Positions 1 to 10,600 of a DNA stretch of 64,000 nucleotides are shown here, in pieces. Numbering within the stretch: position 1 is the stretch's first letter; every line of letters starts with the position of its first letter. Position numbers and translations under genes: made by a program. The stretch covers positions 144,255 through 208,254 of the forward strand of contig SKCR01033664.1 of NCBI GenBank assembly GCA_019454045.1. Direction: 5' to 3'. The notes under the pieces were generated by a model, which was not told the origin of the DNA, made no database searches, and saw nothing but the letters and a program-made list of their open reading frames with translations. The stretch comes from Zanthoxylum bungeanum. Its lineage: Eukaryota > Streptophyta > Magnoliopsida > Sapindales > Rutaceae.

Positions 1-542
1 GAAATTTAGGGTGTATATAAAATATCTAGATATTTTTGTTTCAATTAATTTACAACTTGTCAACTTGCACTTGTAATCATCAACCTTTTAATGAAATAAT
101 GTAAGTCAACAATTGCAACTCAAAAAATATTACACTTATATTCAATTTAGGGTGTTGGCCGAATTTGACAATAAATGAAAGGAAATTGATATTTCAATTT
201 TAACAATTTAAAATAAATATCCAAGGAAGTCAAATCCAATTTGACAACATTTTCCTTTAATATAAAGTCAAATATTTACACTAATAATCATTTCCTAACT
301 TTATCACTTCATAAGATATTTATATTTTAATTATATTAATTATTTAATAATTAATTAATTAATTAATTAAATACAAATATCTCAAATATATGTATTATAT
401 TTACTTTCAATATCTCAAATACATATATAAATGATATATGTCAAATACCTTTATTGGCAATTTATTAATGTGTATTTAATATTATCATATATTAAATACA
501 AATACACATTAATTAGGAAATGACGGTTCGGCCCGTTTGCAT

Positions 543-1082
543 TAGGGGTGGGCATCGGATCGGATCAAATTAGATCCGATCCGATTCTATCCGATTTGAT
601 CGGATTGAATCGGATCCGATCCGATTATCAAATCCAATCGAATTGAGTTGGTCCGTTTCGACGGATTTCGGATCGAATCGGATTTTATCCTATCCGATCC
701 GCTAGAATTTTTTTTATTATTATTTAATATGCAAAACGACGTCGTTATATATTAAATTAAAAAAATTCAAATTATTTCGGATCGAATTTTATCCGATCCG
801 ATCCGATCCGCTCGATTTTTTTGACTCAAAACCAGATTATGCTTGCAGTTTATGGTCATGTTGTTTGTACTGTGTACCGAATTCGGATCGGATCGGACCA
901 ATCCGATCCGAAATCATCATATTTCGGATCAGACCAATCTGATCCGAAATAATTCGAATCGGATCGAGTTTGATAAGATGATCCGGTCCGAACGGATCAA
1001 ACATCTCAGAGCATTTCGGATCGGATCAGATCAGATTCGGATTCGGTTCTATCCGATCCGATTCCGATAATGCCCAGGGCTA
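543..1082. mobile_element. hAT-type MITE built of GGATC-like repeats
   Basis: The ends form imperfect terminal inverted repeats, TAGGGGTGGGCATCGG on the left and the complement of TAGCCCTGGGCATTATCGG on the right. The element is flanked by the exact 8 bp duplication GTTTGCAT (535-542 and 1083-1090). An 8 bp TSD and TAG-type TIRs are typical of hAT elements. The related LTR at 53820-53840 lacks the insert at this point. The interior is not a gene: both flanks are made of degenerate GGATC/GATCC and CGGAT repeats that make the arms self-complementary, around an AT-rich centre. The open reading frame of 75 codons in it is a by-product of that repeat. Confidence 0.88.
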
Positions 1083-1161
1083 GTTTGCATGTATTTTTCA
1101 TTTAACGTTTAAACAATTTATAAATAATTATTATTATTTATAATAGTCGCTCTAGTGCTCT

Positions 1162-1179
1162 ACGAGTATATTTCATTAG
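1162..1179. other. Empty target site matching the SINE insertion at 53927-54161
   Basis: The sequence here runs 'gagtatatttcattagtgag' without interruption. In the other LTR copy the same words are split by a 235 bp SINE and duplicated. This copy therefore shows the ancestral state. Confidence 0.8.
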
Positions 1180-1642
1180 TGAGACTCTCTAGATTCATGT
1201 ATATCCGTCACAAAATCTAATTTCGTGTCCATAATTTACCCACCCATAAATTATGACGACCACTGATAAACTAGCTGAATCATACAGGTCGAGGTCATTG
1301 CATACGTATAATCCCTCCGTCACAGGTATCCGGATAATCCCAGAGATATAGATGTAAATGTCAAATCTCTATAGGTATTATTCTGTCGACGTTTCTATTA
1401 GCAATCTCTAAATAATACTCGGAACTTACTTCCGAAGTTTACTGTGGCCACAGATTTAACAGATTGCTAATCACATATGGACTACCTATGCTCTGTACAC
1501 ATAACTGACAGATCATTTCTTGATACACACAGGATATCCTGAGGATAGGTCTACACCCAATGAACATGCGGAGGTCTGATCTAAATAGATCGGTGCTGTG
1601 ACTGTCATCTAAGTGTGGAGGATGTCTCATATATCCACAGTG

Positions 1643-2701
1643 GTATCTCAAGTCGAAAGACCATTATGCTACTCAACCCGAGAAGATTCGTATTGACGTT
1701 GGTGTAATATCCATTAAGAATCTTCAGTGAGTCGTTCAGTGTTTATCCACTATAAACACCTACAGGTCTATACGAGTCTCCCCAGACTCATGGTTCACTG
1801 TGATAAACCATCGGACCAAGTCCCGATATACGACATGTATTGATCTCAATGGATTTAACTAACCGACCTGTGTTAGTAAATCTTGACCAGGAACTATATT
1901 TGATAATATACATTTAGCAGTAACACTTCCCAATGTCAATTACAAACTAGTTTTGTAACTGTGTACTGCATTATATATTATCGGGCCTTTGTCTAATATA
2001 TACATATCACTCAACCACATTTAGTTTCAATCTAATCGTAATCAGATCGAATACGTATATAAAAACAAGAGGTGCAACCATAAATAAGTAATATTATGGA
2101 AAAATGAATTGATCGTATTCATGAATTAGACATAAATACGGTCCAGATTGGCGCTCTGAGCACCAACCCCTACAGTATCTCAAGTCGAATGACCACTATG
2201 CTCGCTCAACTCGAGAAGGTTCCTATTGACGTTGATGTACCATCTATTAGGAAACCTTCAGTGAGTCGTTCAGTGAATTTTACGAGTCTATACGAGACTC
2301 ATGGTTCACTGGGATAAACCATCGGACCAAGTCACGATATACGACATGTACTGATCTCAGCGGATTTTACTAACCGACCCGTGTCATTAAATCTTGACCA
2401 GGAACTTTATTTAAGGATATACAACTAATAGTGTGCTTCCCAATGTCAATTACAAACTACGTTGTAACTGCACACTATACTGTAAATCCTAGGGTATTTG
2501 TCTAATATACACATATCACTGAACCATATTCAGTTTCGATCTAATCGTAATCAGATATCTAATCGCAATTAGATCGAATAAGCGTATAAAGACAAGGGTG
2601 CTACCAATAATTTAGTAATATTATGGAAAATTGAACCGCTCGTATTTATGAATCGGACATAAATACGATCCGGATTGGCACTCGGAGCACCAACTCTAAC
2701 A
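1643..2701. repeat. Tandem duplication of the LTR 3' end (two units of about 530 bp)
   Basis: Unit 1 (1643-2174) and unit 2 (2175-2701) both start with 'gtatctcaagtcga' and both end in a 'gagcaccaac' block followed by an LTR-like end (CCCCTACA and CTCTAACA). The homologous LTR at 52095-55188 has this segment once (about 54643-55188). The units differ at many positions, and unit 2 lacks part of a 'tttatccactataaacacc' segment, so the duplication is not recent. Confidence 0.75.
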
Positions 2702-3899
2702 CATATGTCATTAAAAATTAAATTTGACACTATTATATCATTAAATTATGATACATTAGTGTCATAATTCACAGAAATTTGGATTTAAATTTTTAATTGG
2801 AATTATATATTTGGTGGAAAATCTGATATTTTCTTATTGGAATATTATTTAATTATTTTTACAGGATTTAATATTAATATAAATAATTTTAATCAATAAT
2901 ACATAATTAAAAACAATTAAAGAAACTTAAAATTAACATAAATATTAAAGTAATATTTCTTAAGTCAAACCAAGTTAATCTAAATACTAAAATAATAATT
3001 ACTATAAACAAACCACTAATCTAAGAAAGTTAAACAACAAACCAATAATTCAAACCAATAATTCATTAATTCATACAAGGTAATATAATATGCAAAGGCC
3101 TATAACAATATAACAATCAATTGTAGAATCAAAGAACTCAACAAACTCATCTATTATAGCTGTCTTCCAAAAGAATCCTCAGAACCTGACATAAACAGAC
3201 ATCCAATGAGAATACAACTCAAATTAGTATCGTGAATTCCTGAAACATATGTACCAACATAAATACGTTAGAAGCTTTTAGGCACACATACGGAAATGGA
3301 AGCAGAAGTTCTGAGAATATGACAATGCATATCAGTAATTATATGCTCATGTTTTAAAAAAGAAAGGCAGCATCTGAAAATTTGTATGTTAATAACACTT
3401 ACAAAATTTGTCTGTTAATAACACTTACAAAGTCTTTCACAATATTTAGTTGAAATCCAAAATTTGTATGTTAATAACACTTACAACTTATCAATCACTT
3501 GAGGGCAAGATTTGTATGTTACCTATAATCAAATTTTGTTGGGTCATTCTGAAATAAAGTTTTTGCTAAATCCTCTCCTCCATCAAAGCAACTGGAGTCA
3601 AATTTATTCTATCTAGAACATCCCCAACTGCCTAAAAGGAAGGAACTGATGTACGAGAATATTCATCAACTTGAGGAAAAAATGAAGAGTAAACCACATA
3701 AATAAAACACCACAACAAGGAAAAACAAGAAAAATAGAAGAAGTACCAAGGCAGCAAGAACACCATCTCTATAGCTAAATTCTTAGTCATTTTAACCTCC
3801 ACAGTCTCCAATCCCAAGCTATGATTACAAACAAATGTGTTTTGTGTTTTGATTCAAACAAATGCATACATGTTTTTAGAATCCATGTATGTTAATTGT
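2702..3899. other. AT-rich region, no gene seen; short direct repeats
   Basis: No coding region, RNA gene or TE terminus could be supported. Between 3376 and 3487 the words 'aatttgtatgttaataac' and 'acacttaca' recur three times, the third copy at a longer interval. This is a decayed minisatellite-like patch. Confidence 0.4.
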
Positions 3900-5692
3900 A
3901 TGACATGTGTTGATGGTGATTATGATGCTAAAATTATATTTTAGGTGCATTTGAAGAATTATTAAAAAATTGGAAGTGTTTAGTATTGGTTTGAAGTAGA
4001 AATTGCTCACTGCCTAGGGTAACGTCGCGACTCTACCCCTCCAGCGTCGCAACACCAAGCATCAGACGTAGGCGTGTCGTGACGCTAAACCTTCTGCGTC
4101 GCGACGTCTGGACGTTCAGCTCTCGCAGTTGCTCTCGCACTTTGGAGCGTCTCGACACCTAAGCTTCCGCTTCACGACGCGCAGAGTTGAAGAATACTGA
4201 AACTTCATTTTCTCCGTTCCAGAGTTTTCAGACTCCGTTTTGGTCCCCGTTTTTTCCTACGGACTCAAAAAAAATATAGTTTTACATAAAATATTTTAAA
4301 ATATACCCATGCTAGATATCAACGGGTTAGACCCACTTCCACTGCGCGGAGCACCGATCCGACCCTAGGGGTTCCACATCCGCTTCAACATATGTATGTA
4401 TAAAATTTAAAGAGTAATAATCAAAATTTATCCATGACTATGATTTGAAGTTGGGAATTTTCAAAATTCAAAGTCATAAATATAGTTTATTCCATTATGA
4501 ATGATATAGTTCTATCCATAGTATAAGCTGTAGAGATATAAAAATGAATGTATTTTATATAATAGGATTATATTGGACAGGACCAGATGAAAATTGAAAA
4601 GTTCTAATAATTTTCGTTAAATAAAGAACATCAATTTTATCATAATGATAGTCATATATGTGTTGATCTTAATTCATTGTATTTAGTAGACTATTATATC
4701 ATTTTAATTTATTCTTTAATTTACTCAGTATGATTTTGTATTTATTACATTTCCTAAACCTTGTATTTTGGGAATGAGTTGAATAAATAGCTGAGAATAC
4801 TAACCTGATACAATGAAATCTGTTCATAAGATTCATTTGTTTGTTAGTTCAGGATCTGAACGATTAATGCGCAAATTCATAAAAGTTATGAATTAATTAT
4901 TCACTTGAGAACTAATCATAGTCAAAGATAAAGATGTAATTGGAGAGGTTAACGGATTTTATACCTATTTCATTTACGAATCTTTTATGGATGATCATTG
5001 CATAGGTAATGACTATATCCATGGATGAATACTTTGAGTAATTAATTCTATAATTCCGAGAGTGCAATTTTAGGTATTTAGTGGAGTTTCTCCAGAATTA
5101 ATAATTTTGTTTGATTAATAAAAGAATTCATAATTAATCAACGGAATTGTTAGAGCTTAGAATTATAGGTCTATCGGTCCTCTCATCGTCGAACAATAAT
5201 AATTGCAAAGAAAAATAATTGTGAATTATTTTACACCTTAATTATTCAATATAACTCTTTTTTTGAAATTATGAAAAAAGTTTGTCCTAATATATTTATC
5301 AATAGATAGCTGGAGCATTTTTTGTTGATTGATCAAAAAGTCAAGTGGATAAAAGGTGAAGGAAAAAACGTGAGTGAGAAAAAAAAAATTTGTTTTTGGT
5401 TTTGAGAAAACCAAAAGAAAATAGAAATAAGGATTCGTCTCAAGCGTTGAGTACATGAATCCTTCACAAAATTTAGATTATTATTCGTAATTATTTTCAC
5501 TCTCACACGTGTCGTTAGAGGTGAGGAGATAAGACGAGGAAATTTGTGATTCAAAAAGATCAAGTATATTTTCTTCTTAAGATCTTAATAAATTATTTTT
5601 ATATTATTAGTGTACTAGAAAATATGGATCTGGTTTTTTAATGTTCATACAAATAAATTTTTTTGTTATGAACATATTTCCACTACGCATAA
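3900..5692. repeat. Probable old LTR or LTR fragment
   Basis: The left part holds CpG-rich blocks with TCGCGA-centred motifs (4020-4190) like those in the LTRs of the LOG-carrying element. The right part ends in 'aaaaccaaca' after an LTR-like U5 stretch. I could not find matching target-site duplications or a PBS, so the borders are estimates and the call rests on style of sequence only. Confidence 0.35.
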
Positions 5693-5776
5693 ACTCTGAA
5701 AACCAACACAAGAGAGTTGACATTTATCCAACTCTAATAGTCAGTTTTGTGCCAGAACCAGAAGCACAGATCTGAA

Positions 5777-6285
5777 TAGGGGTGTTCACGGGTCGGTCGG
5801 GTCGGGTTTTTTGATTTATTTTTGACCCGATCGGGTCGGGTCATCGGGTCCTTCGACCCGCAATCTGAAATTTGAGAAGTTGACCCGCGCGGGTCGGGTC
5901 GCATTGGGTCTGGTCAAAAAACTGCGGGTCGGGTCAGGTCAACATAATATGCAATAAATATAATATATATATTTTTTTGATACAAATTTTCATGAGTAGC
6001 TGAATTGACAAAGTGTTTGACTTAATATCTACCTAATCAAGAGTTCGAATCCCACCATAAACGTTAGAGACAAATTGAAGACTAAGTAAGGACATTGTCA
6101 TTTCAACTACAATTGTTTCTTGTAAAAATTGTATCATTAAAAATATATATATTTTAATTATAATATTATTTAATTCGGGTCGGGTCCGGGTTGACCCGAA
6201 AATGAATTTTAAAATTGATAAACTCGACCGGGTCGGGTCGTTGCGGGTCGGGTCGCGGGTCGACCCGACCCTATGAACACCCCTA
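5777..6285. mobile_element. hAT-type MITE built of GGGTC repeats
   Basis: The terminal inverted repeats are TAGGGGTGTTCACGGGTC and the complement of GACCCTATGAACACCCCTA. The element is flanked by an exact 8 bp duplication, GATCTGAA (5769-5776 and 6286-6293), which is diagnostic of hAT insertion. Both arms consist of CGGGTC/GACCCG repeats, so the whole element can fold back on itself. The centre is AT-rich and holds a tRNA-like segment. No transposase is encoded. Confidence 0.92.
5985..6140 (+). mobile_element. tRNA-derived (SINE-like) segment inside the GGGTC MITE
   Basis: A B-box-like GTTCGAATCCC (about 6044-6054) follows a possible A-box 'gtagctgaattgac' (about 5996-6009) at roughly tRNA spacing. 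The tail is AT-rich and not clearly poly-A. No TSD was found, so it may be part of the MITE rather than a separate insertion. Confidence 0.35.
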
Positions 6286-6293
6286 GATCTGAA

Positions 6294-7386
6294 GCTTGAT
6301 GGATGTGAAGAGGAAAACAAGTAACAAGAAAATGATAAAGAAGAAAGGAAGCAAATTTTAAAATGGGGTAATGATCATCATCGAGCTGGATGGAAGCAAG
6401 AACCAAGGCCGATGTGTTGCTGCCTTGGGGTGTAAGTAAAAAAAGGATGAGGTTTATTAATGGCGTGAGCAAATATCTCAATTCTATGAAACACTCCACT
6501 TTCTTGGCTACAGATATAATTCTATAGGACTTTAGAGCTTGCTTATTGCTATATTTGTAGCAGGAGGAGGATGAGGAGGAACAGGAACCGGAACAGGAAA
6601 GTGTTCGGAAGGTGCGCGCTTTTTCATTTAACATTTCATTTTCATAGAGGTTATTGTTTTAGAATTACGGATTTTAGATGGCAATTTGAAATCGCGGATA
6701 CTTGTGATTAATTAGAAATTGATTGAGAATAAAAAATAAAAATAAAATTTATTTTTCAAAATCTTCTAAAAAAACACTTAAAATAATTTATTTATGATTA
6801 AAAAAAATTAAACAATTATAAAATTGTGAGGAATGGATAAGGCCTCTAATTCTCAGAAATTAAAAATAAATGATTAATCTATCAAAATTTGTCGAAAAAC
6901 TAAATACGCAAGACTATAAGAAGAATACAAACTTAGCTAGCAGCTGTCATGCCCGGCGCCATGCCAAGTGCTAGCGACCGCCATTCTTCAACGTCCTTTT
7001 TAGAACCAGTCTTTAACGAAAAAATGATTAATTTTGAATTTTTTTTTTTAATTAAAATTTGAAAAGAAAAAATGTTAACTAAAACCGGATTGGTGGATGA
7101 CTTTAACGAGTTTTCAACCATTCTTTAACATCCTTTTTAGAACCTTCCACCCGGAACACTGTCCTCGGGCCACGTCTGCTCTACTAGGAGCAATAAATAA
7201 TTCAATATTTCTAGAAAATTAGATATATTTCTATTATATAACTGGATAAAAATATCATATGGTCTTAGTAATTAATAACAGTTATAATTCTTGTTTTTTT
7301 TTTTTTTAGTATATAAGCCTCTGTATGAATATGATTAGTCTCTTTAAATCTGTGTCTTCATATCATCTTGCAAACAATAGCATTGC
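6294..7386. other. Sequence left of the RING gene; no supported gene
   Basis: Contains lysine-rich (6301-6360) and glutamate-rich (about 6560-6615) coding-like stretches on the plus strand, the latter ending just before a GTGCGC that could be a splice donor. They are short and in no continuous frame, and I recognise no family. They could be remnants or exons of an unrecognised gene. Confidence 0.25.
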
Positions 7387-7672
7387 TTATTGATTTTGAT
7401 TTTCACACTGTGAATAACTACAAATGAGGTTTAATAAAAGAAAACTGTAAATAGAAAACCTGCACACCAATTGCTCCAGTTTTGCACAACTGCCCAAAAA
7501 TCCAAGAAAGAATAACCGAACACCTAAAGGCCAGTAAATTATAAAGAGTCTCAAATCCCAAAGTAGAGTTTGGAGGAGCTTCGTTCTTTCTGCCTTGTAT
7601 TCTTCTGTACATACAGATGGTATTGCGGAATGAACTTCGGTCATTTGGGAATTCATCTTTTCCCTTTCTTCT

Positions 7673-10600
7673 TCATACCTGTTCATTTCCCTTGAGAATG
7701 TTGTACTTGCAGAGAGGACATGTTGCATTCATCTTAAGCCATTTCACAATGCATGTAGAATGGAAATGATGGTTGCAGGGAAGGGCATGGAGCTCTGCTC
7801 CATCCTCGTATGAGCTGAGACATATGCAGCATTCCTACGTAAAGGGAAAAATATGGGTGAAATCAAAAATCTCAATAGACGATCTTTTATATGAATAAGT
7901 AGGTCTCCAAATGCTCTCGGAAAAGTAATCTACTGTAAAGGTTACTAAATTGGGTCCCCAAATACCAAAATGTAAAAAAAAAAAAAAACAAAAAAAAACA
8001 AAAAACAAAAAACAAGATGCAACTGTTGCTGAGGCAGCATGGTGTTGTGCTGTTCACTTGCTGATACAAGAGCATAAAATAACTTGGAAATTAGACCAAA
8101 CTGTAGACACTGCATTTTTGCATAAAGCCCAATGATAAGCCTCGTATGTAGGCACTACCCGATAAGTTGCGGAAATCGCGGGAAACGGACGTCGGAAGGG
8201 AAAATTCAGAAATAAATACATTATCAAATTTAATTCATTTGTTTAGCCTTGGGCCCGCTTGATTATCTCTGTTTTAAAATATTAGCCTCGGCCCAAAACC
8301 CTCGCAACCCATGAAAAGCCCATTTCGCCCAAGCCCAATCCAAAAATAATTAAATCACATTTAAAACACATGTCAAAATCCAATCAAATCCCCTTCCCTT
8401 CCTAATCCAATTAAATCACCTTCCAAATTAAAGATATTCCCCCACCAAAATACACAATATTCTTTCCTTAAACAAATTAATTAAATACACCCCATATTTG
8501 CTTGATTTGTTTCCTTTTGAAAACCCATGCACAACCCTAACCCTAGCACACCATTATATAAAGAACACAAAACCAACCCTAACTTGCTCCCCCCTTTGCT
8601 CTCACAAGTCACGGCACCTCTCAAAAAATATAAACCCTAATAGCCCCCTTCTCTCGTCACTCGGCTCCCTCTCTCTCACTTCCTCCCCCCTCTCTCCCTT
8701 GGCCATCACTCACGCCAAAACACAAAAATATAAACCCTAACCCTCTCTCACTGACACGGCTGAAAACCAGTAAACCCTAAACGGCTGGACTCCTCTCTCT
8801 CGGCCATTCTCACATATACACGCCCTATCTTCTCTCCACTCTCTCATTCAAGGCTCTCGGCTTCTCACTCATCTCTCTCACCTTACACGAACCAAGCAAC
8901 CACAAATCAACCAACCCTTAGCCACACGCACTCACAGCAACAATAGCCATCTCACACTGCCATCAAACACGCACGTCCCTCTCTCTCTCTACCACAAAAC
9001 TGCCACTCACCACAAACAAAACATCAAACCCTAAAGACACCTAGGGAGATACACGGCAAAACTAAGACACGTCTCTTGCCCCACACATGCACAAGCTACG
9101 CATAAACTAGAAGCACTTTCACGGACACACATCAAACACACCTTAGACTCAAAAATTCAAACACAAAGACACGTCTCTTGCCCCCACTGACACGCACACA
9201 GCTTACATATTAAAACACACACACACACGTCCCTCGGCCATTTGACTTCAACACACAAACTCACCAAACGCAAGCAGCCCCACTGACCGACTCACTCTCA
9301 GCCACTTCATCTCACGCACACAGCACAACCACCCAAAAAACCCAAAACAATAACTAAGATAATAAGCCAAAGTAATCACCACTACCCTCCACCCAAACAA
9401 CGACCCATGGCAAGATCATAAACAAACAACAAAGCAACCTGCCACCTATAACCGCATGCAAAATCCCCCACCATGCATACGTGAAGCATCAAACAACAAC
9501 GCCACTACCCTCCACCCAAACAACGACAAAACTAATAGCCCTGAAAAACAGTCCCAATAATCACTACAAAACTGCCCCTTTACCATGTCCAAAACAGTGG
9601 CCAGATAACCCCAAAACCAACCCAGAAATCACACCAAGAACAGTCCCCGAACAGCCCCTGCAGTCCCAAAATAATCCTGAAAATTAGCCTTTAAACCGAG
9701 ACAAAAACAGTCCCCAAAAATCCCAAAACAGTCCCAAAATATAACCTCCAAACAGCAGCAAAAACAACGGAGAAAACAGCAGCAAAAACAGTCCAAAACA
9801 GCGACGGAAGACGGAGAAAACAGCGAAGGAAAAGACCGAACCAGAAAAGTTACGGAGCATTAACCCTTCCGGCGACGACATAACGCACTTCCGAGGAGCA
9901 ACTTAAAAGGTAAGACCTGAGGGCCCCCTTTTTATCATTTATCTTTTCAGTTATTCTTCGTCGATCACTCGCATGCATCGTTATGTTTTACGCATAGTTT
10001 CATTTGTGTTGAGTTGATGATTGCGTGCTATCTCTTGCGGTATATCGGATGGAAACCCAAACGTAAATTTCGTAGCCGAATCCGAATGGACGGTAGTGCG
10101 GTCTGTACTTGGGATACAACTCCACGTACCGCTTGAGAAACTTTCAAGCACGTGTTACATTTTGGTATTTAATTTTGTGTTTATTGTTCCGCTATTTATT
10201 TTCTATGTATTGTTTCTTTGTTTATGCATTGTTAATCTTGATGCGCATGGGCTAATCATGTGGGGTAAAGGTCCTCTGTTCGAGGGAAATGCCTAAAGGC
10301 TACCTTTACAACGATGTTTTGCCGCGCCGGACAAAGTATGTTTGATTGAATGTGGAATACGTTTAGTCGGGCATACGAGGTCCCATATAGATGTCGGCCT
10401 TGGTCGCGTCTCTTTTATTATCTCGTTATTTACTTTCCGCATGTTATTGCTTCGTTTATTTATGCATTGCTAATCTAGTGCGCATGGGCTAACTACGTTG
10501 GATTAAAGGTCCTCCATTTGAGGGAAATGCCTAAAGGCTACCTTTACCACGATGTTTTGCCGCGCCAGACGAGATACGCTTGGTTGGATGTGAAATATGT

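Larger units (their letters stand above)
1..2701. repeat. 3' part of a large LTR (same family as 52095-55188), truncated by window edge
   Basis: This stretch aligns by eye with the right-hand two thirds of the solo LTR at 52095-55188: the AT-rich block with repeated 'aaatatctcaaatata' wording, the 'gtatttttc-ttaac' block and the 'gtgagactctctagattca' block occur in the same order in both. It ends in CTCTAACA at 2701, like the CCCTAACA end of the other copy. It is interrupted by the hAT MITE at 543-1082 and carries a duplication of its last half kilobase. Orientation cannot be told because no PBS or PPT is seen. Whether an internal region lies beyond the left edge is unknown. Confidence 0.75.

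Noticed and set aside
843..1070. 75-codon frame rich in I, R, S, D
   Set aside because: Lies wholly in the GGATC-repeat arm of a hAT MITE; the protein pattern is the translated repeat.
3632..3817. 61-codon hydrophobic minus-strand frame
   Set aside because: Short, aromatic-rich, in AT-rich DNA with no family pattern or splice context.
6209..6634. 141-codon minus-strand frame
   Set aside because: Crosses the MITE border at 6285 and has low-complexity composition; no recognisable domain.
8490..8780. Telomere-like CCCTAA words
   Set aside because: CCCTAA/CCCTAACCCTA occur scattered in C/A-rich LTR sequence, not as a tandem array, so not an interstitial telomere.
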